A DNA stretch of 34,317 nt. Origin: a virus. The notes beneath the pieces are model-generated. The model saw only the letters and a program-made list of their open reading frames with translations, was not told the origin of the DNA and made no database searches. Position numbers and translations under genes: made by a program. Positions 16,306-23,109 of this stretch are shown in pieces. The DNA is taken from the IMG/VR virus record IMGVR_UViG_3300023284_001620, positions 1 through 34,317 of that record, one strand, 5' to 3'. Position 1 is the stretch's first letter, and the number at the start of each line of letters is the position of its first letter.

Positions 16306-16485
16306 CTATATTTCCACCACTAAAAGTATTGTTCGATTTGTTGATACCTTTGGGTTGAGTGATTTCCTAATCTTTCCTTGTGCGAAACCTCTGGGAATTT
16401 GTCTTTTCTTTCTCTTCTTCCTCCGACCTCGCTTCCCAAAGGTCGATACCGTAATCTCAGGTGTTCCTTCTTCACTCAGGGCCAT
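16306..16485 (-). CDS. Small basic protein (59 residues)
   Basis: Read from an ATG with AGGAAGATAGT upstream; the ribosome site overlaps the stop of the preceding gene. A basic stretch (FGKRGRRKKRKKRQIPRG) is followed by a hydrophobic C-terminus, TILLVVEI, that matches the segment SLLVVEIE in the next gene. Likely a real small gene, possibly virion DNA-associated. Function unknown. Confidence 0.5.
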   Translation of the reverse strand: MALSEEGTPEITVSTFGKRGRRKKRKKRQIPRGFAQGKIRKSLNPKVSTNRTILLVVEI

Positions 16486-16486
16486 A

Positions 16487-16783
16487 CTATCTTCCTGGGA
16501 AACCCGCTGAATTTATCTCCCCACTAATTGCTCCACCTGTATAGGCCGAAACTCTTAGCCTCACTCGCATTGCTGTTGAGGCAACAAAATCACTTTCTGC
16601 CTCTGCAGTTTCAGTGGCTAAAATCCTATACGAGGCACCTCCATCATACGATCTTTCTAATGCCACTGTTCCGACAAACGACGACGTATCAAACAGAGAA
16701 AACGCGTATCTTTCGTACGCGAATAGTGTTACCTCCGGTGTCACATCGTTTAGGGCCCCTAAAATTGCACTCTCTTTCGACAT
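16487..16783 (-). CDS. Probable small virion structural protein
   Basis: 98 residues, beta-rich: FVGTVALERSYDGGASYRIL followed by TAMRVRLRVSAYTGGAISGE. This resembles beta-sandwich phage proteins that carry the pattern 'GTvtLerSfDgGatw'. No cysteines. Its ATG overlaps the stop of the membrane-protein gene (TAATG). Role inferred from this pattern; no specific family is claimed. Confidence 0.5.
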   Translation of the reverse strand: MSKESAILGALNDVTPEVTLFAYERYAFSLFDTSSFVGTVALERSYDGGASYRILATETAEAESDFVASTAMRVRLRVSAYTGGAISGEINSAGFPGR

Positions 16784-17133
16784 TATTTCTTCTCTTTCGT
16801 TAGACTATTTAGTCGTTGGTCGATAATTGTGATCGAGTCCCTTGCCCGATCCAATTCCCTTCTTGCAGAACTCGAAGCAGGTTTTGCCCTCAGTTCCCTC
16901 TCTGATTGCTGCTCAATTTGCCTCCAATAATTCCTCTCCAACCGCAATACGTCTGCTTTTGTTTGTTGCTGTTGTTCGGCTATGCGAACACCCTCTGCCT
17001 TTGCCAGCCAGGGTGGTGGGTCTAAATCAAAGAAGGCAGCCCCTGCAAAAAGAACTCCTATAATCGCTACTGCAGAAACTGGTACCGCCGCCTTTCTAAA
17101 CTTCGTCTTTTCCGTCGGGGTCACCAACTTCAT
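16783..17133 (-). CDS. Membrane-anchored coiled-coil protein (possible i-spanin)
   Basis: 116 residues: basic N-terminus, one membrane span (about residues 17-36, VPVSAVAIIGVLFAGAAFF), then a long Gln/Arg/Glu-rich coiled coil (VRIAEQQQQTKADVLRLERN to the end). This is the topology of Rz-type inner-membrane spanins, but no lysin, holin or o-spanin is adjacent, so the role is open. Overlaps the upstream gene by 38 bases; AAAGGAA precedes the ATG. Confidence 0.5.
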   Translation of the reverse strand: MKLVTPTEKTKFRKAAVPVSAVAIIGVLFAGAAFFDLDPPPWLAKAEGVRIAEQQQQTKADVLRLERNYWRQIEQQSERELRAKPASSSARRELDRARDSITIIDQRLNSLTKEKK

Positions 17134-17569
17134 TTCCTTTCTTCGAGAGAGAAACTAGTTCCATTAGCTCACCCCCTTCTGCTGATGTTTCCAAAGGTTC
17201 CTCATCCTCCGCCGTAAATTTCTCCGGAATAACCCAGAATCTACAGCGACCCCCTTCCAGAATTACCCCTTCCACAATTTCGCAGGTTAGTGGTCCCCTA
17301 AAGAACACACAGTTCGCGCACATCACTCCTTGTAGCGCCCTGTCATTTTCCCCGGGTTGCAAGTAATCACATCCCCATCCGTCCTGGTTTAAACTCTGGT
17401 TCAATCGTCCCACCTGACGGGCACGATTCCACAAGTCCTCCGCTAAGCGACCTTGTTGTGTCGTTAAATTCGGAGGTGCTGTATAATAATCCACACCATC
17501 AGCTGGATAAGCATCCTTCCTCAGCAATAACGCCTTGGCCTTATTTTTCAGGTCTAGATATAGTTCCAT
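17096..17569 (-). CDS. Cys-cluster protein, possible metal or Fe-S binding
   Basis: 157 residues. The middle shows VMCANCVFFRGPLTCEIVEG followed by VILEGGRCRFWVIPE, a CxxC, C, C pattern with 'g.i...G.C.fwv.P', as in some phage structural proteins and high-potential iron-sulfur-like domains. The C-terminus is acidic and low-complexity. GGGGATATCT precedes the ATG. Metal binding is inferred from spacing; the actual function is unknown. Confidence 0.5.
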   Translation of the reverse strand: MELYLDLKNKAKALLLRKDAYPADGVDYYTAPPNLTTQQGRLAEDLWNRARQVGRLNQSLNQDGWGCDYLQPGENDRALQGVMCANCVFFRGPLTCEIVEGVILEGGRCRFWVIPEKFTAEDEEPLETSAEGGELMELVSLSKKGNEVGDPDGKDEV

Positions 17570-17658
17570 AGATATCCCCGGGCTAAATCTTTTCTCACCT
17601 AATTACTTGTCCCACCCCACAAAGATTCAATTCCCGAGAACGCTCTCAAGTCCACAGT

Positions 17659-19296
17659 TTACACGTTTTGGATTCCTCGAAACCCTGCACATTTCTTTAT
17701 CAGGGCTAGATTTACTTCGTGACCAGTTCTTTCATACCGGTAGGCGAGTCTCAGTACTCCTTTGATGTCCCGCCCGGTAAGGTGAAAGTTTTCTCTGCAC
17801 AGTTCTTCCACGTGTGCATCTGATAGAGACGGTAGGAATTGGTCTCTCAGCACCTTCCACATTCTTGGCAGTTCCTCGTCCCTCGGCTGCCCGTAGTTCA
17901 AGATCGCTGCGCATCTTGACAGGATCGCATCGTCCATGTCGTCGGCTCGATTCGTCGTCAGGAATATGGTGTTATTTTGGTATTCCAGCGTCCTCAAGAA
18001 GACTGCTACCACTGCATTTTGCACCAGGTCGGTTCCTCTTTCCCGCCCGAACACGTCGAACTCGTCCAGCAGGATCATACAGTGACCCCATCGTGCCGCC
18101 CGCTGGTAAACTTCCTGCAGTTTTCCTTCGATCGCCTCCGGGTTGATTCCCAATTGCCCCGAGTGCACCATATACAGAGGGGCTTTCTGTATTTCAGCGT
18201 ACACTTCCGCCGTCAGTGTTTTCCCCAATCCCGGCCGGCCTGTTAACAGCACCACATTTCCACCTGTCTTCCCGCCGACGATATCTTCCTGTATCAAGTT
18301 CAATTCTTCTGTCAGCGTGTCCAAAAGTTCCATCGTATCTTCTGGCAGTACCAGTTTCTCCCGTATTCCGTCGTCGTACTCGTAGATTTCCAGGTTGTCC
18401 GTGTGAACTTCCATCCCCTCGTTCAAACCGAGGTGAAAACACGGCAACATGAAGGTACACGGATATTCCTTGAAGGCAGTTGAATCTTCGGGCAGAACTT
18501 CCTTGATCGCTCCGAAAAGCCTTGATTTTTCTGATCTTGCCAAGTATTCCTGTACCCGTAAGTTCGTTCGACCTCTCGCCACTGCTCTCCCTTCTTCGTC
18601 GATCTTTAGTTCACAGACTACCTTTCCCCCACCAAGAGTAGATAGTTCCAGTTCGGGTCTATCCCTGTGCCAGTAGCTCCTTTCCTGGAGCATTTCCGTC
18701 GTAATCTTCAGCTGGCAGCCATATAAATCCCGCAGTTCCAAGAAGTGTTCGAAAGATTTCCCGTACGCTTCAATCCGTTCGGGGGTTTCTTTTTCCCATC
18801 CTTTCGACCAGAGCATTCCCACCAGGGTCTCTCCCTTCACATCCTCTCCATCGAACGAAATATGAAAGGACTGCATCTCTCCCCCGACCGTCAATGATTT
18901 TAAGCTGATCGTCAGATCGGCTAGTGAGTCTCTCGTTGAGGCGGAATACTGAACCCCCGTCACCATCGCAGCACATAGGGGGCCGTTTCTCCTAAACACC
19001 CACCCGAGTTCCACGTTTGTGGTAAAATAGTCGATGAACGCCGCCTCTGCCACATTCAGTGACCCTGGCTTCGCGTTCGTTGGATCTTTTTGGGCTTTCT
19101 CCCAAGAAGAGATTTGCCGGCGGATTCCTACACCAGCTTTGTCAGCCGCAAGGGCAGTCTTTAATTTCGAGAACTGGGATTTCCCCAATGCCCTTAAATC
19201 CACCGAAATACTATCACCAGGATTTCGGTACTTCTCCATCGATACGTCTAATTCGACTAGCACCTCGTGAAACGTCGCTGGAATATTTACTAGCAT
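17659..19296 (-). CDS. AAA+ ATPase
   Basis: 545 residues. The C-terminal half is an AAA+ module: Walker A LLTGRPGLGKTLTAEVYAE, Walker B CMILLDEFDVFGRER, sensor 1 IFLTTNRADDMDDAIL, an arginine-finger-like SRC, and a small lid domain. The N-terminal ~280 residues are beta-rich and unlike any domain I recognise; they probably bind substrate. The module resembles FtsH/spastin-type remodelling ATPases, without a protease domain. Substrate unknown. It is the first gene downstream of the large TIGR array in the direction of transcription, separated by a strong hairpin; GGAAAGG precedes the ATG. Confidence 0.85.
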   Translation of the reverse strand: MLVNIPATFHEVLVELDVSMEKYRNPGDSISVDLRALGKSQFSKLKTALAADKAGVGIRRQISSWEKAQKDPTNAKPGSLNVAEAAFIDYFTTNVELGWVFRRNGPLCAAMVTGVQYSASTRDSLADLTISLKSLTVGGEMQSFHISFDGEDVKGETLVGMLWSKGWEKETPERIEAYGKSFEHFLELRDLYGCQLKITTEMLQERSYWHRDRPELELSTLGGGKVVCELKIDEEGRAVARGRTNLRVQEYLARSEKSRLFGAIKEVLPEDSTAFKEYPCTFMLPCFHLGLNEGMEVHTDNLEIYEYDDGIREKLVLPEDTMELLDTLTEELNLIQEDIVGGKTGGNVVLLTGRPGLGKTLTAEVYAEIQKAPLYMVHSGQLGINPEAIEGKLQEVYQRAARWGHCMILLDEFDVFGRERGTDLVQNAVVAVFLRTLEYQNNTIFLTTNRADDMDDAILSRCAAILNYGQPRDEELPRMWKVLRDQFLPSLSDAHVEELCRENFHLTGRDIKGVLRLAYRYERTGHEVNLALIKKCAGFRGIQNV

Positions 19297-19323
19297 TGTC
19301 CTGATCCTTTCCTGTCCATATAA

Positions 19324-19351
19324 GATAATACCGCCTTTCAGCGGTATTATC
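19324..19351 (-). terminator. Strong hairpin at the downstream end of TIGR array 1
   Basis: GATAATACCGC pairs perfectly with GCGGTATTATC (11 bp, 6-base loop). It lies between the array and the AAA+ gene. There is no U-run, so it may be a processing or stabilising hairpin for the array transcript rather than a true terminator. Confidence 0.5.
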
Positions 19352-19365
19352 CATCTTCCTGTTAA

Positions 19366-20530
19366 GTACGCTTGCCATCTTCGGTTGTCTTACTACACAA
19401 GGCTCGCTCGCCTTCGTCGGGTATCTTTCTACGCATGGCTCGCTTTTTGTTGTCGGGTGACTAGCAGATTGAGGCTCACTTGCGATCGTCTGGTGTCTGT
19501 TATGGATAGACTCGCTTTTATCGTAGGGTGTATACCAAAAGAGGCTCGCTCTGACCTGAGGTTATCTTACTTCTTAGGCTCGCTATTAACTCTAGATTGT
19601 CTTGTGACGGTCGGCTCGCTATTAACTCTAGATTGTCTTGTGACGGTCGGCTCGCTTCTGAACCCAGGTTGTCTAATGAGCTACGGCTCGCTTCTAGATT
19701 TCGGATGTCTTCATCGCTTTGGCTCGCTTGTGAGGTTGTCTTGGAGCACAAGGCTCGCTTCCTGTCAACGGGTGTCTAATAGCGCTCGGCTCGCTTAGGA
19801 GAACAGGGTATCTTGGTGCGTCTAGGCTCGCTTGAATTCTTCGGTTGGAGAGACTCGCTCTGCATCGAAGATTATTTTACAAAGTAAGGCTCGCTCTGAC
19901 CTGAGGTTATCTTGCATCATTAGACTCGCTTTTTATCGTAGGGTGACTACACCGTAACGGCTCGCTTGCGTCGACGGGTGTCTTCATCGTTTTGGCTCGC
20001 TTGCTGTCTTGGGATGTATTAATCGTTTTGGCTCGCTCGGGGCGTTCGGTTGTCTTAGAATGATAGACTCGCTTGTCAACAAAGGGTGTCTCCCCATTTA
20101 AGGCTCGCTTCTTGTCAACGGATGTCTTGTAACGCTCGGCTCGCTCAGTGGGAAAAGTTGTCTTCCCATTTTAGGCTCGCTCGTAGGTCTTGGTTGTCTC
20201 ATTCATGATGGCTCGCTCGGGAAAAAGGTTGTCTTCAATCACAGGCTCGCTTGCGTCGACGGGTGTCTAAAACTGGCGGCTCGCTTATCGTTCAAGGGTG
20301 CCTTTTGACGTGAGACTTGCTGTTAACCATAGGTTGTCTCGTGGACTAAGGCTCGCTTTTAACCATAGGATGGCTTATATCGTTCGGCTCGCTTCAAGTG
20401 CACGGGTGTCTTACGTATTTAGGCTCGCTTATCGGTCGAGGATATCTTTTCCTTATTGGCACTCTTCTCCCTTTCGGGTGTATCTCACTTTTTTGGCTCG
20501 CTTCACTTGTGGGGTTGACTTTTAGTCCTC
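19366..20530 (-). repeat. Large TIGR-type array (array 1), about 33 units of 36 bp
   Basis: On the plus strand GGCTCGCT (or a 1-2 base variant) starts at 19401, 19437, 19473, 19509, 19543, 19577, 19613 and so on to 20495: 32 clear copies plus a degenerate one at 19366, mostly 36 bp apart (a few 34, 35 or 37; single short units of 31 and 27). Between successive copies lies a second conserved octamer, GGTTGTCT/GGGTGTCT. Each unit is therefore repeat 1, spacer A (about 9-10), repeat 2, spacer B (about 9-10), and the spacers vary. This is the described design of TIGR arrays, which give ~36-nt dual-guide tigRNAs for Tas proteins, and not CRISPR. Strand is set to match the TasA-like gene; transcript direction is unproven. 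Confidence 0.88.
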
Positions 20531-20547
20531 GACTAGTATCCATTCAA
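20519..20547 (-). promoter_or_regulatory. Weak candidate promoter at the head of array 1
   Basis: On the minus strand TTGAAT, 17 bases, TAAAAG: 4 of 6 matches at each hexamer. It lies right where the array begins, and the T-run after the tRNA-like RNA overlaps it. It may be chance. Confidence 0.22.
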
Positions 20548-20551
20548 AAAA

Positions 20552-20748
20552 TGGCGGGCGTGGCAGGGGTCGAACCTGCTTCGGCGACGGTACGGTTGCT
20601 CCCGTCGCTCTGCATGGGTTGGAGCGGCAACGCCCGACCCCCACACTGTCGTCCCGGCCCAGAGGTCGTCTCGTTCCAGTAAGCAGTCATCAGGTTGCCC
20701 TCTGCTGTAACCAAAACGCCGTTTCTCTATCCAGTACGCCCATAATTT
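20552..20748 (-). ncRNA. Structured RNA with tRNA-like 3' domain (copy 1)
   Basis: It begins straight after the TasA-like stop with AAATTATGGGCG. The last 84 bases (20552-20635) fold like a tRNA: an acceptor helix pairing GGGCGT with ACGCCC (plus one terminal mismatch), a T arm GCAGG-TTCGACC-CCTGC with canonical loop, an anticodon-position stem GCGACGG/CCGTCGC, and a 3' GCCA followed by six T. The anticodon-position loop is 11 bases (GAGCAACCGTA) rather than 7, so it is not a normal tRNA. A second copy at 33010-33208 has the same layout, the same loop and covarying stems. Function unknown; its place between the TasA-like gene and its array is suggestive. Confidence 0.6.
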
Positions 20749-21660
20749 CTATGCTGCTCGTTCCTCCCTGTGCACGATTTCCAGTTTTGCTTCCGCGTAT
20801 GTCGGCATGACCATCAAGTTTTCCATCGGCCGCCACTGGTTATACAGGTCGCAAAGGAACATCTTCATCATGTACCGAATTGCTTGCCGGTGGCGCCGTG
20901 CTTTTGACGCCCGCCTTTCCACTTCGGTGTACTTTCCGTCGTTTTTCTTTCCCCACGTCGCGTGGTTTTCCATCCGGAGCTTGTAATCGTCGTAGTACTT
21001 CCGGTATCGTTCGTTCCCCGATCGGAGGAATGATACCCCAAGCACCCCAAGCAGTTTCGTCCGCAGAAACGGGTTGTACGTGATCGCCTTCTTGGTTTTC
21101 TGCGTCCCGTCTGCCGCTGTGTACTCTCGGTCTACCAGGTGTTCCTTCCGCTTCGACCGGCCCATGCCGTCGTCAGCCACATCCAGCCCTGCGTAAGCCC
21201 ATAGGGACGACGGGTATCGTGCTTTGTGAATGTCAAACTCTGACAATATTACCGCCGCCATTGTCGGCCCGATCCCTTTCACATCCTTCAGCCAGTTGTC
21301 CCAGATCGGAATTCCCGCCAGTTCCTGCTCCAGCGAACCGAAGTGGGTATCCTCGATTTCGTGCAGCGACCGGTATTGCCGGATCAACGTTAGTTCCGTC
21401 ATTGACGATATCAATCGCATTCCTTTGAATGGCGTCGTCCCCGATTTCTTGATCATCGCGTCCGTCACCTGTTCAAATTCCTTCGTAATTTCGTCCAGAA
21501 TTGACTTCGCTTCCGCGTCCGTCATTTCTTCTTGGGTTTGGTTTGGTTGCTGCCCCACCTTGGCCCGAAAATTCATTGCCAGTCGGTTGCCGACGGCAAT
21601 CCGCAGGCTTTGAATATCATAGGTTCCCCGAACCAGTGCCCGTAAATTTTCTTTCCTCAT
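20749..21660 (-). CDS. tasA: TasA-like protein (nuclease-less TIGR-associated, Nop/IS110 C-terminal-like)
   Basis: Read from the ATG at 21660 (AGGAG eight bases upstream; the longer reading to 21780 is unsupported) the protein has 303 residues. Its core IWDNWLKDVKGIGPTMAAVI with SEFDIHKARYPSSLWAYAGL is the helix-hairpin-helix and following segment of the IS110/IS116 transposase C-terminal domain, which is related to the Nop domain of box C/D snoRNP proteins. The usual N-terminal DEDD/RuvC domain of IS110 is absent and there is no HNH or RuvC. The C-terminus is basic and rich in Tyr and Arg (RRASKARRHRQAIRYMMKM), fit for RNA binding. With the array beside it this matches TasA, the nuclease-free member of the TIGR-Tas family, which binds tigRNA and would target DNA without cutting it. 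Confidence 0.8.
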   Translation of the reverse strand: MRKENLRALVRGTYDIQSLRIAVGNRLAMNFRAKVGQQPNQTQEEMTDAEAKSILDEITKEFEQVTDAMIKKSGTTPFKGMRLISSMTELTLIRQYRSLHEIEDTHFGSLEQELAGIPIWDNWLKDVKGIGPTMAAVILSEFDIHKARYPSSLWAYAGLDVADDGMGRSKRKEHLVDREYTAADGTQKTKKAITYNPFLRTKLLGVLGVSFLRSGNERYRKYYDDYKLRMENHATWGKKNDGKYTEVERRASKARRHRQAIRYMMKMFLCDLYNQWRPMENLMVMPTYAEAKLEIVHREERAA

Positions 21661-21683
21661 CTTGGGTTCTCCTAAAAGGGTTG

Positions 21684-21702
21684 GGGGAGCTCTCCGCTCC
21701 CC
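21684..21702 (-). terminator. Hairpin between HTH gene and TasA-like gene
   Basis: GGGGAGC pairs with GCTCCCC across a five-base loop, 24 bases before the TasA-like ATG. On the minus strand CAACCCTTTT follows. It may be an attenuator lowering TasA-like expression, or a partial terminator of the HTH gene. Confidence 0.45.
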
Positions 21703-21719
21703 TCTTTTATACCCCGATT

Positions 21720-22451
21720 TCAGGTTTTTCTCCCGTACTTCTTTCGGTCTTCGATCTTTGCCGCCTTTTCCTTCGCCCACGTCATGACGTTAAATCGACG
21801 GTAAAAGACCTCCCGTCCAAAAATTCTATGCGGTGGCATGTCACCCTTCTTCCTCCACGCGTGCAGCGTCGACGGGGCGAGTCCAACCAGTTTCGCCGTT
21901 TCCTGGTTCGAGATATACGCCTTACCCGGTCGGATTGTAGAATGAACTCCCATAGGAGACTTTCCTATCTCCGTTCGAGGATGGTCGGGTTGTTTGTGCA
22001 TCAGATTACGCACTTTATCGACCTTCACACGTGTTTGCTTAGCCAAGGGCACCTTCTTCGGCAGCTTTGGCAGTTTGGTCTTAAACGCCATTCTTTTCCA
22101 CGCCCGCACTTCCGCCTCAGCATAGACATATCGTCGACCGTTGTATTCTGATTTCGGACCTAGTCCGTCGGATCGCATCTTCGCCAGGGTTGAGTGGCCA
22201 ATACCAAGGAATTTTGCTGCGTCCCTCGTCCCCCAAAAATGCCCTTTTCCTGCGGATCGTTTTACTTTCTTTGGGGGTTTCATGTCCACCCCTGCTCCAT
22301 TCCGTAGGAAACCCACGAAATCGGTGCACAATTGTATCGCCTCGGGCGCCGTCAGTACCACCAACGGACCCACCGGTCCTGATTGGGTCAAAAACTTTAG
22401 CGCCTCCTCGTTCAGGACGTTTCTCTGTTCGTTCGTCAAGGGTTCCGTCAT
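21720..22451 (-). CDS. DNA-binding protein with two excisionase/MerR-like HTH domains
   Basis: 243 residues with two similar winged-HTH units: FWGTRDAAKFLGIGHSTLAK (about residue 90), followed by a wing with YNGRRYVYAEAEVRAW, and YISNQETAKLVGLAPSTLHA (about residue 180), followed by IFGREVFYRRFNVMTW. Each resembles the HTH_17 / excisionase type. A basic Lys/Pro linker joins them. It sits directly upstream of the TasA-like gene, with an AGGAG site, and may be co-transcribed. It could regulate the locus or be a phage recombination directionality-type factor; there is no integrase in the window to support the latter. Confidence 0.6.
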   Translation of the reverse strand: MTEPLTNEQRNVLNEEALKFLTQSGPVGPLVVLTAPEAIQLCTDFVGFLRNGAGVDMKPPKKVKRSAGKGHFWGTRDAAKFLGIGHSTLAKMRSDGLGPKSEYNGRRYVYAEAEVRAWKRMAFKTKLPKLPKKVPLAKQTRVKVDKVRNLMHKQPDHPRTEIGKSPMGVHSTIRPGKAYISNQETAKLVGLAPSTLHAWRKKGDMPPHRIFGREVFYRRFNVMTWAKEKAAKIEDRKKYGRKT

Positions 22452-22548
22452 CTTATGTGTTCTCCTGTATTTGATGCCAGACTTATTAATACCTCAAACC
22501 CAGACTTCCATCCGCGCGTATTGCACTAGGGAAATTTCTGCCCCATAT

Positions 22549-22740
22549 TCATCCTGGTGCACTCGCATATTTTCGCAGCAGTCGTGCTGCTTCTCGAAGA
22601 GTATCGACAGTATGTTTCACTCCTGTTGGACCCTTATCGGCCTCATTCATATATTCTTCTGCCAGCGTCTCATGGAACTGGGCTCGTTCTTCTAGGAACA
22701 AGGCTACTTCATCGTCTGTGGCTAGAACTCCCATTTCCAT
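22549..22740 (-). CDS. Hypothetical small helical protein
   Basis: 63 residues, acidic N-terminal half and basic helical C-terminal half (VDTLREAARLLRKYASAPG). No clear ribosome site. Gene status rests on composition and co-directionality. No function recognised. Confidence 0.45.
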   Translation of the reverse strand: MEMGVLATDDEVALFLEERAQFHETLAEEYMNEADKGPTGVKHTVDTLREAARLLRKYASAPG

Positions 22741-22774
22741 TTATACCCCAAACCCGAAGGGGAAGCTTTGTAAA

Positions 22775-23050
22775 CTAATTTTCCCCTATTTTATTAACCA
22801 TAGTCTCTGGATTATTTGCTTCGGTGCCAGACACAGCATGAAAACCAAAGACCGCATCGGCAAATTCTCCGCTATCAAACCCAGGTCGATCGGCCGCTAG
22901 TGCATCTTTTACAGCATTAACAGCAACCATAAACCCCCAAACTGTCTCGGGACTAAACTGGGGTAAGGGTTTTACTGGACCATTTGATTTGCCCCAACCT
23001 GCATAAGCTACGTGCAATTCCATAGCAATCCTGCGTTCTTTTTTAGTCAT
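22775..23050 (-). CDS. Hypothetical protein, 91 residues
   Basis: From the ATG at 23050 (AGGAAGGATT upstream). The sequence starts MTKKERRIAMELHVAYAGWG and is alpha/beta with no recognised motif. It lies in the early gene train just downstream of a terminator-like hairpin. Confidence 0.5.
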   Translation of the reverse strand: MTKKERRIAMELHVAYAGWGKSNGPVKPLPQFSPETVWGFMVAVNAVKDALAADRPGFDSGEFADAVFGFHAVSGTEANNPETMVNKIGEN

Positions 23051-23081
23051 AATCCTTCCTCGTTCCAATCAATACCAAAAC

Positions 23082-23109
23082 GGCCCCGGGGGGAGCACTT
23101 AGCTCCCCC
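23082..23109 (-). terminator. Terminator-like hairpin after the 23109-23492 gene
   Basis: GGGGGAGC pairs with GCTCCCCC (8 bp, loop TAAGT), beginning within the stop codon. Then comes CGGGGCCG and a TTTT run on the minus strand, which is not adjacent to the stem. A plausible terminator with a short spacer before the U-run. Confidence 0.55.

Noticed and set aside
19366-20530. CRISPR array
   Set aside because: Two different 8-9 base repeats alternate with spacers of only 9-10 bases; there are no ~28-37 base repeats and no cas genes.
20552-20635. Ordinary tRNA gene on the minus strand
   Set aside because: T arm and acceptor fit, but the anticodon-position loop has 11 bases, the D arm lacks the GG pair, and the D arm is not conserved in the second copy.
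19385-20682. Open reading frames of 60-137 codons across the large array (both strands)
   Set aside because: The 36-bp period is a multiple of three, so stop-free frames arise by default; their translations are repeats of the array unit, with no ribosome sites.
20552-20748. tmRNA, or a box C/D RNA (TGATGA is present in copy 1)
   Set aside because: The tRNA-like part is continuous, not split between the RNA ends, and there is no tag-like frame. The TGATGA box is not conserved in copy 2 and no paired box D is placed properly.
20749-21780. IS110/IS116 insertion-sequence transposase
   Set aside because: Only the C-terminal, Nop-related half is present; the DEDD catalytic N-terminus is missing and no element ends are visible. 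The neighbouring array gives a better explanation.
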